From: Photobacterium sanctipauli | GTDB taxonomy: Bacteria > Pseudomonadota > Gammaproteobacteria > Enterobacterales > Vibrionaceae | Direction: 5' to 3' | DNA: 64,000 nucleotides | NCBI RefSeq assembly: GCF_003026495.1 | Contig: NZ_PYMA01000010.1 | Span: 140,024 to 204,023 of the forward strand | In this document: positions 36,628-49,062 of the stretch, one piece after another | How positions within the stretch are numbered: the first letter of the stretch is position 1 | Layout of the letters: each line of letters starts with the position of its first letter | The notes under the pieces: generated by a model | Told to the model about the DNA's origin: nothing | The model's database searches: none | Seen by the model: the letters and a program-made list of their open reading frames with translations, nothing else | Program-made: the position numbers and the translations under genes

Positions 36628-39396
36628 TCAGTGACGGTATGCCTTTGACGCCTTCACCACATTGTTCATTTCATCGATGAGCTCAAACAGCTCCGGCTCG
36701 ATATCGTCTTGGCTTGCGCCAGCCTTGAGCTCGGTCTCGATGGTGTGGCATAGGCTCTTGAGCCGCGGTACGCCGCTGTAGGCACAGCTACCATGCAGCT
36801 TGTGGATAGGCGGCCACAGGTCGATTTCTTTGCCATCCAAGGCTTCATTCACCAGCATTTCCACTTCCGGCATGAAATCGAGCAGCATTTGCAGCATGTC
36901 CTTGGCGAGATCTTCTTTGCCTGCGGCCTGCTTCAGGGCCAGCTCCCAGTCCCAACTCACATTGTTGTTAGGGGGTGGCGCTGGTGCTTCCGGCTCCGGT
37001 GCGGCCTCGATAATCGTACCTTCAAGCGGGGTATCGTGCGGGCTGGTCCACTTGGCCAAAATTTGTTGCAGGATATGCTCCTCAATCGGTTTGGTGAGGT
37101 AGTCATCCATACCGGCATTGATCAGCCTTTCGCGCTCGCCGGCCATGGCGTGGGCGGTGACCGCAATCACTGGCGTATTGTGGTTGAGCTTGGTCTTGTG
37201 GATTTCCTGGCACGCGGTGACCCCATCCATCTCCGGCATCTGGATATCCATGAAGATCAAATCGAAGTCTTTCTGGTGGGCGTATTCCACCGCCTTTTTT
37301 CCGCCCGTTGCGGTAATAACGGTTTCCACTCGCTCGCTAAGCAAGGCGGAGATCAGCTTGAGGTTGGCCGGGTTGTCATCCACCGCCATAACGGTGAGCG
37401 GCTGGATGGTTGGCGCCGCCGTCGTGACCGGTTGCGGCTCTGGCTCGCTGATTAATTCAGGCTCATTGGCCAGCGCTTCAAGCAACTTGCGGTGGCCCAG
37501 CGGCTTAGGTAAGCAGGCACTTACACCGGCGTTGATCAAGCGCTCTGACAGCGCCAGCTCGGTGGTTGGCAAGCAAACCAAGACCTTGTCGCTGAGCTGC
37601 TCGGCCTTGAATACCTGGTCGAGCAGGGTCGCCACCGGTGGCTGTTCGCCCGGTGAGAGGTTCAGCATCGCAAAGTCGTGCTGCTCGGCATCGTCCGGCA
37701 TGGTCGAGCGGTAGGTCACGTGGATACCCGCGCGGATCAGGCGTTGCTGGATCACCGATGCCGCCTGCATATTCGGTTCTATAAGCAGTAGCTTCTTGTT
37801 GAGCAGCGAGTGGGTATCGATTGGTTGCGATACCGGCAAATCCGTCTTGTTAAGTCGGAGGCTGAACCAGAAGGTCGAACCTTGGTGCAGGCGACTGGTC
37901 AGGCTGATCTCGCCACCCATTTGGGTCACCAGTTTCTGGGTGATCACCAAGCCCAGGCCGGTACCGCCATAGCGGCGAGAAATACTGGCATCTGCTTGGC
38001 TGAAGGCCTGGAATAGCTGCGCCTGCTGACGCTCCGAGATCCCGATACCGGTATCGCGAACCATAAATTGCAGATCGAGGTTTTCGTCCTTGTCGGTTTT
38101 CAGCTCAACCGAGACATCGATGTTGCCGCGCTCGGTAAACTTGACCGCGTTACCAATCAGGTTAGTCAGTACTTGCTGGATACGCAGCGGATCGCCAATG
38201 ACCCCGGTCGGGATCCGGCTGTCCACTTTCAGGGTCAGTTCCAGCCCTTTTTCGTGGGCACTTGGTGCCAGCAATTTCATTACTTCATCAAGCGACTCGG
38301 TAAAGTCGAACGGGATGTTTTCAAGCAACAGCTTGCCTGCTTCCAGCTTCGAGAAGTCGAGGATGTCATTGATGATAGTCAGCAGGTTATTGGCCGATTT
38401 CTCGATAGTCAGCAAGTAATCCTGCTGGCTGGAGCTGAGGCGGGTTTTGAGCATCTGGCGGGTAAAGCCGATGACGCCGTTCAGCGGGGTGCGAAGCTCG
38501 TGGGACATGTTGGCCAAGAATTCCGACTTGACCCGTGCCGCTTCCTGCGCGCGCTTTTTGGCGATATCGAGTTCGACGTTTTGGATTTCCAGCTGCTCTA
38601 GCGTTTCGCGGAGATCAGAGGTGGCCTGATCGATACTCTGCTGCATTTCGATATGGTATTCCGACAGCGAGATAGCCATGGCGTTGATACCGTTTTTCAG
38701 GGTATCAAGCTCGCCAAGCAGTTGGCCCTCGATCCGGACATCCAAGTGGCCGCGGCGGATCCGGTCGACCACGCTAACCATGTGCGAAATAGGCCGCGTC
38801 ACGTCCTTCATCAGGCGGTAGGCAAACAGGGACGACAGCGTCAGGCCGAGCAACAGCACCATCAGCGCGGTGAACACTTCTTGGTATTGTTGCAGGCGAA
38901 GGGCACTTAAATCCAATTCCAGGGCGATATAGCCCAGCGCCTCGGCCTGGTAGCCGGGGAAGGACGGATTGTTGAATTGGCCTTCTTTGAGGATCGGCGC
39001 CCTTAGGATCAACGAGTTTTCGCTGAGCCGGGTTTCCAGCAGCAACGGGATGGGCTGATCATCCGGGTACATCAGCGCTTCGAAGTTGCGGTGGAAATTC
39101 GAGGTCACGAACAGTTCGTTCTCGGTATTGAAGACGGCGATACTGCGAACAATTTGGGAGTGCTTGCGGTGGGCGTAGCTGATCAACCGTCTTACGGCTT
39201 CGCGGTTTCTATCAGCCATGCCGTATTCGGTTGAAATCGCAAGGGGTTCGATGATGCTGGCACCGGTCGAGATCAGCTGGTGCTCCAGGTCGCGATAGCG
39301 GCTCATGGTAAAAAAGGCGCTTAACAACAGGCCAATAATCAGCGTCGGTGCTAATGTCAGGGTGAAGACCCTGGCACGAAGTCCATATTTGGTCAT
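36628..39396 (-). CDS. barA: Hybrid sensor histidine kinase BarA
   Basis: Tripartite kinase of the BarA/UvrY (VarS/VarA) system that drives the Csr small RNAs. 922 residues: TM1 at about 10-30, periplasmic sensor, TM2 near 172-194, HAMP, HisKA with H299 (FLANMSHELRTPLNG), HATPase (GTGLGLVITQKLV), a degenerate receiver (KLLLIEPNMQ), a true receiver with D717 (FMDIQMPEMDG) and an HPt domain with H868 (HKLHGSCAYSG). It is divergent from rlmD-relA, the conserved order, and its target CsrA is coded at 62778. Confidence 0.95.
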   Translation of the reverse strand: MTKYGLRARVFTLTLAPTLIIGLLLSAFFTMSRYRDLEHQLISTGASIIEPLAISTEYGMADRNREAVRRLISYAHRKHSQIVRSIAVFNTENELFVTSNFHRNFEALMYPDDQPIPLLLETRLSENSLILRAPILKEGQFNNPSFPGYQAEALGYIALELDLSALRLQQYQEVFTALMVLLLGLTLSSLFAYRLMKDVTRPISHMVSVVDRIRRGHLDVRIEGQLLGELDTLKNGINAMAISLSEYHIEMQQSIDQATSDLRETLEQLEIQNVELDIAKKRAQEAARVKSEFLANMSHELRTPLNGVIGFTRQMLKTRLSSSQQDYLLTIEKSANNLLTIINDILDFSKLEAGKLLLENIPFDFTESLDEVMKLLAPSAHEKGLELTLKVDSRIPTGVIGDPLRIQQVLTNLIGNAVKFTERGNIDVSVELKTDKDENLDLQFMVRDTGIGISERQQAQLFQAFSQADASISRRYGGTGLGLVITQKLVTQMGGEISLTSRLHQGSTFWFSLRLNKTDLPVSQPIDTHSLLNKKLLLIEPNMQAASVIQQRLIRAGIHVTYRSTMPDDAEQHDFAMLNLSPGEQPPVATLLDQVFKAEQLSDKVLVCLPTTELALSERLINAGVSACLPKPLGHRKLLEALANEPELISEPEPQPVTTAAPTIQPLTVMAVDDNPANLKLISALLSERVETVITATGGKKAVEYAHQKDFDLIFMDIQMPEMDGVTACQEIHKTKLNHNTPVIAVTAHAMAGERERLINAGMDDYLTKPIEEHILQQILAKWTSPHDTPLEGTIIEAAPEPEAPAPPPNNNVSWDWELALKQAAGKEDLAKDMLQMLLDFMPEVEMLVNEALDGKEIDLWPPIHKLHGSCAYSGVPRLKSLCHTIETELKAGASQDDIEPELFELIDEMNNVVKASKAYRH

Positions 39397-39551
39397 GGTT
39401 CTCTTAATTACAAGAATGCGATTCTGTGGGAGAATTGTCTTCCATTAATGCCCGATAGCTTAATGAAACTAGGGCTATTCGACAATCAACTAATACCAAA
39501 CTGCTGATGTTATCACTTAGTTTGGACAATCTGCTCCGTGGGTCAAACAGT

Positions 39552-40868
39552 ATGGCACGCTTTTTTAAGCCTCAAAAACGAAAATTAACCGATACCAAGC
39601 ACAAAGAAATCACTATTAGCCGCCTTGATCATCTAGGTGCCGGTATTGGTCATATCAACAAAAAGCCGGTTTTTGTTGATGGTGTGCTGCCGGGTGAAAA
39701 AGCGGTGGTGCAGCTCACGGAAGACAAAAAGCAATATGCGCGTGCCAAGGTGATCAAGCGCTTAACCGATAGTCAGGCACGTATTAAACCGCATTGTCCA
39801 ATCTATGACCAGTGTGGCGGCTGTAACTTGCAGCACTTATCTCACCAGGGGCAGGCCGAAGCAAAGCAGCAGGCACTGACCGAGCTGATGGGCAAGTTCG
39901 CCAAGGCGGGGGAAATAGCCCAGGATGCACCGATTGTGAGCCAGCCATGGCACTACCGCCGTTGTGCCCGCTTTGCGGTGATGCCGGCTGGTGGCAAGCT
40001 AAAAATTGGCTTTCGTAAAAAACAGAGCAAGGAAATTGTCGATGTTGCCCAGTGCCCGGTACTGGCCGAGTCACTCAATGCCTTGCTGCCAGAACTGCAC
40101 CGGGTACTGGGGCAGCTGAAGGCGAAAAAACACCTTGGCCATGTAGAGTTGGTGGAAGCCGATAATGGCAGAGTGGTGCTGATCCGCCACCTCCAGCCCT
40201 TTTCTGACCAAGATCTGACGTTGCTCCGTCAGTTCTCTGAAGAAAATCAACTAATGTTGTACTTGGCGCCGAGTGCCGATGTGGTTGAGTCGCTATCGGA
40301 CGAGGCGCCGTATTATGAGCTGGCGGGACAGAAGCTGTACTTCTCGCCGAAGGACTTTATTCAGGTTAACCGTGATGTTAACCAGAAAATGGTAAGCCAA
40401 GCCATTGACTGGCTTGATGTTCAGCCGCAAGATCGGGTGCTGGATTTGTTCTGTGGCTTGGGTAACTTTAGTTTACCGCTGGCAAAACAGGCAAATGCGC
40501 TGGTCGGTGTTGAAGGTGTCGATGAGATGGTGCATCGTGCTAATGACAACGCCAAGAAAAATCAGCTCGGCAATGCCAACTTCTTCCAGGCCAATTTGGA
40601 AGAGGATGTGACGACCAAGGTTTGGGCGCAAGAAAAATTCAATAAAATTTTGCTCGATCCGGCCCGCGCTGGGGCTGCAGGGGTGATGCAGCATGTTGTT
40701 AATTTGAACCCTGAACGGGTTGTTTATGTTTCGTGTAACCCGGCGACGCTCGCGCGTGACAGCCAGTTGCTGTTGAAACAAGGTTATCAGTTGGAACGCT
40801 TGGGTATGATGGACATGTTCCCCCATACCGGGCACTTGGAGTCTATGGCTTTATTTACCAAGCTATAG
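39552..40868 (+). CDS. rlmD: 23S rRNA (uracil-1939-C5) methyltransferase
   Basis: 438 residues from the ATG at 39552 (MARFFKPQ). An N-terminal TRAM domain (ISRLDHLGAGIGHINKKPVF) is followed by a 4Fe-4S site (CPIYDQCGGCNLQH and a later Cys in AQCPVL) and the AdoMet domain LDLFCGLGNFSLPLA with the catalytic VSCNPATLARD. It methylates U1939 of 23S rRNA. The frame opens at 39507, but GGTCAAACAGT leads to the later ATG better. relA follows after 29 bases. Confidence 0.95.
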   Translation: MARFFKPQKRKLTDTKHKEITISRLDHLGAGIGHINKKPVFVDGVLPGEKAVVQLTEDKKQYARAKVIKRLTDSQARIKPHCPIYDQCGGCNLQHLSHQGQAEAKQQALTELMGKFAKAGEIAQDAPIVSQPWHYRRCARFAVMPAGGKLKIGFRKKQSKEIVDVAQCPVLAESLNALLPELHRVLGQLKAKKHLGHVELVEADNGRVVLIRHLQPFSDQDLTLLRQFSEENQLMLYLAPSADVVESLSDEAPYYELAGQKLYFSPKDFIQVNRDVNQKMVSQAIDWLDVQPQDRVLDLFCGLGNFSLPLAKQANALVGVEGVDEMVHRANDNAKKNQLGNANFFQANLEEDVTTKVWAQEKFNKILLDPARAGAAGVMQHVVNLNPERVVYVSCNPATLARDSQLLLKQGYQLERLGMMDMFPHTGHLESMALFTKL

Positions 40869-40897
40869 CGCCGTAACAAAAAGAACAGGATAGAGAC

Positions 40898-43123
40898 ATG
40901 GTCGCAGTTCGCGGTGCGCATTTAAAGGAAAACGGTACATTCGAGCTTTCATCTTGGATAGAGAGTTTGCAGCAGGAGCCCAAGGTGGCTAACCGGCTGA
41001 AGCAAACCTATCAACGGTGTATCGAACTGACATCAGAGGAAGAGTCCGCGCCATTACTGTTGTGGCGTGGCCGCGAGATGGTTGAGATCCTGGTAACCCT
41101 GAGCATGGACAAGGACACCTTGGTGGCTGCCTTGTTGTTCCCGCTAGTGGAGTCAGGGGTTTACTCACCAGAGCAACTCAAGGAAGACTACAACGGCACC
41201 ATTTTGCAGATGGTGGTCGGTGTGAGCCAGATGGCCGCCATCGGCCAGTTGAATGCCACCACCGAGGGAGCCGAGCAGTCGGCGCAGGTCGATAATATCC
41301 GCCGCATGCTGCTATCGATGGTCGACGACTTCCGCTGCGTGGTGATCAAGCTGGCAGAGCGTATCTGCAACCTGCGAGAGGTGAAGGACGAGCCTGATGC
41401 GGTTCGCCGTGCGGCGGCAAAAGAATGTGCCAATATCTATGCGCCGTTGGCAAACCGCTTGGGGATCGGCCAGCTCAAGTGGGAAATCGAAGATTACGCC
41501 TTCCGCTACAACCACCCGGATACCTACAAGCAGATAGCCAAGCAGTTGTCTGAGCGCCGTATCGACCGCGAACACTATATCGAGCACTTTGTGACGGACT
41601 TGGCCGACTCGATGAAGGTATCGAACATCAAGGCCGAGGTGCACGGGCGCCCGAAACACATCTACAGCATCTGGCGCAAGATGCAGAAGAAGAGCTTGGC
41701 ATTCGACGAGTTGTTCGATGTGCGTGCGGTGCGGATCATTGCTGACCAACTTCAGGACTGCTACGCCGCACTGGGGGTGGTGCACACCAAGTACCGCCAC
41801 CTGCCGAAAGAGTTCGACGATTACGTTGCCAACCCGAAACCTAACGGTTACCAGTCGATCCACACCGTGGTGCTGGGGCCGGAAGGCAAAACAATTGAAA
41901 TCCAGATCCGTACCAAGCAGATGCACGAAGAGTCGGAGCTGGGTGTTGCCGCCCACTGGAAGTACAAGGAAGGTTCGTCCGGCGGGGCCAAGTCGTCTTA
42001 CGATGAAAAGATCAACTGGCTACGCAAACTCTTGGCGTGGCAGGAAGAGATGTCGGATTCCGGCGAAATGCTCGAAGAGCTGCGAAGCCAGGTTTTCGAT
42101 GACCGCGTCTATGCCTTCACCCCGAAAGGGGATGTGGTCGATCTGCCGCTGAACGCGACACCGTTGGACTTTGCCTACCATATCCACTCTGAGGTGGGGC
42201 ATCGCTGTATTGGTGCCAAGGTCGAAGGGCGGATCGTGCCGTTTACCTACCACTTGCAGATGGGTGAACAGGTCGAAATCATCACCCAGAAAGAGCCGAA
42301 CCCATCACGGGATTGGCTCAACCCCAACCTGGGTTTTGTCACCTCGAGCCGTGCGCGTGCCAAGGTGCATGCATGGTTCCGCAAGCAAGACCGTGACAAG
42401 AACATCCTGGCCGGCCGAGAAATTCTGGAAGCCGAGCTGGTGAAGGTTGGCGCGACGCTGAAAGATGCCGAGGCCTATGCCCTTAAACGTTTTAATGTGA
42501 AATCGGCCGACGAGCTGTATGCCGGTGTCGGCAGTGGCGATTTGCGGATCAACCAGGTTGTTAATCACATCAACGCCTTGGTCAACAAGCCAACCGCCGA
42601 GGAAGAGGACCAGCAGCTGCTTGAGAAGCTGACGGAAGCCAGTGCCAAGGTGGAAGCGACCAAGAAGCCGCAACGCGATGCGGTGGTGGTGGAGGGGGTC
42701 GATAACCTGATGACTCACCTGGCCCGTTGCTGCCAGCCAATCCCAGGCGATGATATCCAGGGCTTTGTTACCCAGGGGCGCGGGATCTCGGTGCACCGTA
42801 GCGACTGCGAGCAGTTGGAAGAGCTGCGCCATGTGGCCGCCGAGCGGATCATCGATACCGTTTGGGGCGGTGGCTTTGTCGGCAACTACAATATTACCGT
42901 GCGGGTGACGGCGTCAGAGCGCAATGGCTTGATCAAGGAGCTGACCAATACCTTTGCCAACGAGAAAGTGAAGGTGGCGGGGATGAAGAGCCGGATTGAT
43001 TTCAAGAAGCAGATGTCAATCATGGACTTCGACCTGGAACTCACCGATCTTGAGGTGCTGAGCCGGGTGCTGAAGCGCATCGAGCAGGTGAAGGACGTGG
43101 CAGAGGCCAAGCGCCTGCATTGA
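40898..43123 (+). CDS. relA: GTP pyrophosphokinase RelA
   Basis: Ribosome-associated (p)ppGpp synthetase of the stringent response. 741 residues: an inactive HD domain (the metal His-Asp is missing; LVAALLFPLVESGVY stands there), synthetase domain with EFDDYVANPKPNGYQSIHT near 305-323, TGS domain (VYAFTPKGDVVDLP), zinc-finger-like and C-terminal ACT domains. EFDD in place of the hydrolase-type pattern is the monofunctional RelA mark. Probably cotranscribed with rlmD; terminator at 43177. Confidence 0.96.
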   Translation: MVAVRGAHLKENGTFELSSWIESLQQEPKVANRLKQTYQRCIELTSEEESAPLLLWRGREMVEILVTLSMDKDTLVAALLFPLVESGVYSPEQLKEDYNGTILQMVVGVSQMAAIGQLNATTEGAEQSAQVDNIRRMLLSMVDDFRCVVIKLAERICNLREVKDEPDAVRRAAAKECANIYAPLANRLGIGQLKWEIEDYAFRYNHPDTYKQIAKQLSERRIDREHYIEHFVTDLADSMKVSNIKAEVHGRPKHIYSIWRKMQKKSLAFDELFDVRAVRIIADQLQDCYAALGVVHTKYRHLPKEFDDYVANPKPNGYQSIHTVVLGPEGKTIEIQIRTKQMHEESELGVAAHWKYKEGSSGGAKSSYDEKINWLRKLLAWQEEMSDSGEMLEELRSQVFDDRVYAFTPKGDVVDLPLNATPLDFAYHIHSEVGHRCIGAKVEGRIVPFTYHLQMGEQVEIITQKEPNPSRDWLNPNLGFVTSSRARAKVHAWFRKQDRDKNILAGREILEAELVKVGATLKDAEAYALKRFNVKSADELYAGVGSGDLRINQVVNHINALVNKPTAEEEDQQLLEKLTEASAKVEATKKPQRDAVVVEGVDNLMTHLARCCQPIPGDDIQGFVTQGRGISVHRSDCEQLEELRHVAAERIIDTVWGGGFVGNYNITVRVTASERNGLIKELTNTFANEKVKVAGMKSRIDFKKQMSIMDFDLELTDLEVLSRVLKRIEQVKDVAEAKRLH

Positions 43124-43176
43124 TAGCGGTGCCTTGGGCTTGAAACCCCTTGGGCGTCAACTAAGTCATTAACATT

Positions 43177-43206
43177 GAGCGGGGCGCCTAGGCGACCCGC
43201 TTTTTC
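43177..43206 (+). terminator. Terminator after relA
   Basis: AGCGGG-GCGCCTAGGCGA-CCCGCTTTTTCT; the loop itself contains the palindrome GCCTAGGC. Confidence 0.78.
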
Positions 43207-43224
43207 TATCCAGAGAGAATCACT

Positions 43225-44037
43225 ATGAGCAACCCAACCTCCATCGAACAACTACTGACTATCATGGCCACGCTGCGCGACCCGCAAAAAGGTTGCCCGT
43301 GGGATCTCAAGCAGAGCTTCGCCACTATCGTGCCCCACACCCTGGAAGAGGCCTACGAGGTTGCCGATGCCATCGAGCAGCAAAACTGGGACGACGTGCG
43401 CGAAGAGTTGGGGGATTTGCTGTTTCAGGTGATTTTCTATTGCCAGCTTGGCAAGGAGCAGGGGCTGTTTGATTTTGACGAGGTGGTGGCGGGGCTGAAC
43501 GAGAAGTTGACCCGACGCCATCCCCATGTGTTCGCAGGCACCGAGTTTGGCTCCGATGAAGAAATCAATGCCAATTGGGAAGCTGAAAAAGCCAAGGAGC
43601 GCCAGGCCAAGGGCGAAGACCACAGCATCCTGGCCAACATCCCCAACGCGATGCCGGCACTGACCCGGGCCGATAAAATCCAAAAGCGCTGTGCCAAGCA
43701 TGGCTTTGATTGGGATACGCTGGGGCCGGTGGTCGACAAGGTGCGCGAAGAAATCGACGAGGTGATGGAAGAAGTCATCCAGGTGTCACCAGAGCAGGGC
43801 AAAATCGAAGAAGAAATGGGGGACTTGCTGTTTGCCGTCGCCAACTTCAGCCGCCATGTGAATGTGAAACCGGAGTTGGCACTGCAGCGGGCCAACAAAA
43901 AATTTGAGCGCCGCTTTCGCGAAGTGGAGAAAACTGTGCTAGAACAAGGAAAGCGTGTTGAGGATTGCACGCTGGCTCAGCTTGATGCGGTATGGGATGA
44001 AGTGAAGGAGCGGGAGAAAAAACAGGCCGACTCATAA
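43225..44037 (+). CDS. mazG: Nucleoside triphosphate pyrophosphohydrolase MazG
   Basis: Hydrolyses NTPs to NMP and pyrophosphate; in E. coli it counters toxin and stringent effects. 270 residues with two MazG domains: EEAYEVADAIEQ with EELGDLLFQV, and EEIDEVMEEV with EEMGDLLFAV. The neighbouring relA matches the E. coli arrangement, but there is no mazEF between them. Shine-Dalgarno GAGAGAAT. Confidence 0.95.
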   Translation: MSNPTSIEQLLTIMATLRDPQKGCPWDLKQSFATIVPHTLEEAYEVADAIEQQNWDDVREELGDLLFQVIFYCQLGKEQGLFDFDEVVAGLNEKLTRRHPHVFAGTEFGSDEEINANWEAEKAKERQAKGEDHSILANIPNAMPALTRADKIQKRCAKHGFDWDTLGPVVDKVREEIDEVMEEVIQVSPEQGKIEEEMGDLLFAVANFSRHVNVKPELALQRANKKFERRFREVEKTVLEQGKRVEDCTLAQLDAVWDEVKEREKKQADS

Positions 44038-44143
44038 TTTGAATGTCGGCTTTTGATTAGTAACAAGGCTGTTGATAGTCATCCAGTTGAGCAGAATTGA
44101 TTTGAGACAAAAAAAAACCAAACGTGCTGTGATAGTTTTCACG

Positions 44144-44172
44144 TTGTGGCAATAAAGTGTGTCTGGTATACT
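44144..44172 (+). promoter_or_regulatory. Sigma-70 promoter of pyrG
   Basis: TTGTGG (44144-44149), 17 bases, then TATACT (44167-44172). The -35 is overlapped by the right arm of AACGTG...CACGTT (44121-44146), a possible operator. Confidence 0.75.
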
Positions 44173-44223
44173 AATTTCCCGTCCAGATACTTTTTATATC
44201 CTCTATACCAATCTTCCAGGTAA

Positions 44224-45867
<1,644 letters not shown>

Positions 45868-45876
45868 GGATTACGG

Positions 45877-45912
45877 ATAGCTGTGGCAGGTGTTCGCCGC
45901 AGCTATTTTTTT
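45877..45912 (+). terminator. Terminator between pyrG and eno
   Basis: ATAGCTGTGGC / GCCGCAGCTAT (one G-U pair) with an 8-base loop and a run of seven T. Only 36 bases separate it from eno, so read-through or a promoter inside this stretch must serve eno. Confidence 0.88.
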
Positions 45913-45921
45913 AGCTTTTAA

Positions 45922-47250
<1,329 letters not shown>

Positions 47251-47287
47251 TTGCTAGCTTGCCTGTAGGTTCGCCTATAGACTGATG

Positions 47288-47315
47288 AAGCCGCCTCCCT
47301 GAGGCGGCTTTTTTT
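47288..47315 (+). terminator. Rho-independent terminator after eno
   Basis: AAGCCGCCTC-CCT-GAGGCGGCTTTTTTT. Confidence 0.94.
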
Positions 47316-47428
47316 ATGCAAGTTCTTGGCAAATTCACCAAGCTGAATATTGAGGGTTTGCGATAAGGTGCTAGTCTCGCAGTGCGCTTTATGGGATTAT
47401 TACAGGCTAACTGTTTTGCGTACCGAAT

Positions 47429-47489
47429 ATATTTACTAAATGCATTTCAGGCTGTTATCAGCCTTAGGGTAAATGCGGTTAGTAAATAT
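47429..47489. repeat. Three-tier inverted repeat between eno and ftsB
   Basis: Nested arms: ATATTTACTAA with TTAGTAAATAT, GCATTT with AAATGC, and AGGCTG with CAGCCT around a TTAT tip, giving 23 paired bases in 61 nt. No T-run follows. CTGTTTT.CG occurs just outside both arms. Confidence 0.7.
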
Positions 47490-47548
47490 GCTGTTTTCCG
47501 AACCCCAACCGCAGATTGTTTGGAGTTCCAACTGTCATAAGGAGTGGT

Positions 47549-47821
47549 ATGCGCTTATTAACTGTGTTGCTACTGGCGGTGCTGGCTTGGCTGCAGTATG
47601 ACTTCTGGCTCGGCAAGAACGGGATGGTTGACTACTTGGCAGTAAAGAAAAATGTTGAGGTTCAGCAGCAAGCCAATAGTGAATTGGTGTTGCGTAACCA
47701 GCAAATGTACGTGGAGATCCACGATTTGCACCGAGGCCAAGAGGCTATCGAAGAGCGTGCCCGCAACGAACTGGGCATGATCGGGCCGGAAGAGACTTTT
47801 TTCCGGATTGTGGGCGAATAA
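47549..47821 (+). CDS. ftsB: Cell division protein FtsB
   Basis: Divisome protein that complexes with FtsL and FtsQ. From ATG 47549 (AAGGAG ahead) it has 90 residues: one membrane helix [20 protein letters not shown], then a coiled coil ([19 protein letters not shown]) and GLGMIGP-like [12 protein letters not shown]. Precedes ispD as in E. coli. The frame to 47516 is an over-extension. Confidence 0.94.
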   Translation: MRLLTVLLLAVLAWLQYDFWLGKNGMVDYLAVKKNVEVQQQANSELVLRNQQMYVEIHDLHRGQEAIEERARNELGMIGPEETFFRIVGE

Positions 47822-47863
47822 GCCTGCGGCACCCTTGCTAGTGTATTAAATTCGAAAGTGACG

Positions 47864-48562
47864 ATGACCGAAAAAATAATTGCCGTAGTACCGGCTGCTG
47901 GGGTGGGGAGCCGAATGGCAGCCGACCGCCCGAAACAGTACCTTTCAATTGCTGGAAAAACCATTCTCGAACATACCGTTGATCGCTTGCTTGCCCACCC
48001 GGAGGTTGAGCGGGTGGTTATCGCGATCAGCGCCGGCGATCCGTACTTTCCAACCTTGCCGTTGGCATCTGACCCTCGGGTGGTGCGTGTCGACGGTGGC
48101 GCGGAGCGCGCCGATTCCGTTTTTGCCGGACTGGCGGCGGTTGACGATGCCCAAGACTGGGTGTTGGTGCATGATGCTGCCCGTCCTTGCTTGCATCAAG
48201 ACGACTTGCAACGCCTGATTGAGGCGGCCAGGCAAGGCGCGCACGGGGCGATTTTGGCTGCACCGGTGCGTGATACCATGAAGCGTGGTAACGGCCAGCA
48301 AGCCATTGCGGGTACCGTAGAGCGTGCGAATCTATGGCACGCCTTAACACCGCAGATGTTTCGTGCTGGCCAGTTGAAGCAAGCGCTGGAGCAGGCTTTG
48401 GCCGAGGGCGCAACGGTAACCGATGAAGCGTCGGCGTTGGAGCACTGCGGCATGTCGCCGATGTTGGTGAAAGGCCGTGCCGACAACCTGAAGGTTACCC
48501 AGCCAGAAGACTTGGCGCTGGCGCAATTTTATCTAGAACACATTTTGAGGGATGAGCAATGA
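47864..48562 (+). CDS. ispD: MEP cytidylyltransferase
   Basis: Third step of the non-mevalonate isoprenoid pathway: CTP plus methylerythritol phosphate gives CDP-ME. 232 residues with [19 protein letters not shown] near 7-25 (CTP loop), VHDAARPC near 104 and a C-terminal [17 protein letters not shown] at 47858 is an alternative start. Overlaps ispF by 4 bases or more. Confidence 0.95.
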   Translation: MTEKIIAVVPAAGVGSRMAADRPKQYLSIAGKTILEHTVDRLLAHPEVERVVIAISAGDPYFPTLPLASDPRVVRVDGGAERADSVFAGLAAVDDAQDWVLVHDAARPCLHQDDLQRLIEAARQGAHGAILAAPVRDTMKRGNGQQAIAGTVERANLWHALTPQMFRAGQLKQALEQALAEGATVTDEASALEHCGMSPMLVKGRADNLKVTQPEDLALAQFYLEHILRDEQ

Positions 48563-49035
48563 TGCGAATTGGACACGGTTTTGATGTACACAAGTTTGGT
48601 GGCGAAGGGCCGGTGATCATAGGTGGTGTTGCCATTCCTTATGAGCAGGGCTTGATTGCGCATTCTGATGGCGATGTTGCCCTTCACGCGGTATGCGATG
48701 CGTTGCTAGGCGCCATCGGTGCCGGTGATATCGGTCGCCATTTCCCTGATACCGATGCGGAATGGGAAGGGGCTGATAGCCGTTTCCTGCTGCGCGACGT
48801 CTACAGTAAGGTAAAGGCCAAGGGCTACCGGTTGGGCAACTTGGATGTGACTATTATTGCTCAAGCTCCTAAAATGGCGCCGCATATCGATGCGATGTGC
48901 CAGGCAATTGCCGACGATCTGGAAACAGACGTTGAAAATATCAATGTTAAGGCAACCACATCGGAGCGCTTGGGTTTCACCGGGCGTAAAGAAGGCATCG
49001 CTTGCGAAGCCGTTGTCTTGATCTCTAAGCAGTAA
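48559..49035 (+). CDS. ispF: 2-C-methyl-D-erythritol 2,4-cyclodiphosphate synthase
   Basis: Fifth step of the same isoprenoid pathway. 158 residues: zinc site [12 protein letters not shown] at the start, [11 protein letters not shown] near 34-44 and [18 protein letters not shown] near 132-149. Two adjacent ATG codons (48559, 48562) are possible starts; GAGGG lies ahead of both. Translationally coupled to ispD. Confidence 0.96.
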   Translation: MMRIGHGFDVHKFGGEGPVIIGGVAIPYEQGLIAHSDGDVALHAVCDALLGAIGAGDIGRHFPDTDAEWEGADSRFLLRDVYSKVKAKGYRLGNLDVTIIAQAPKMAPHIDAMCQAIADDLETDVENINVKATTSERLGFTGRKEGIACEAVVLISKQ

Positions 49036-49062
49036 CTCAGACTGCCAATAAATGGTGTATAT

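Noticed and set aside
36793..37455. 220-residue plus-strand ORF inside barA
   Set aside because: Antisense shadow of barA; His-rich composition comes from the opposite-strand codons.
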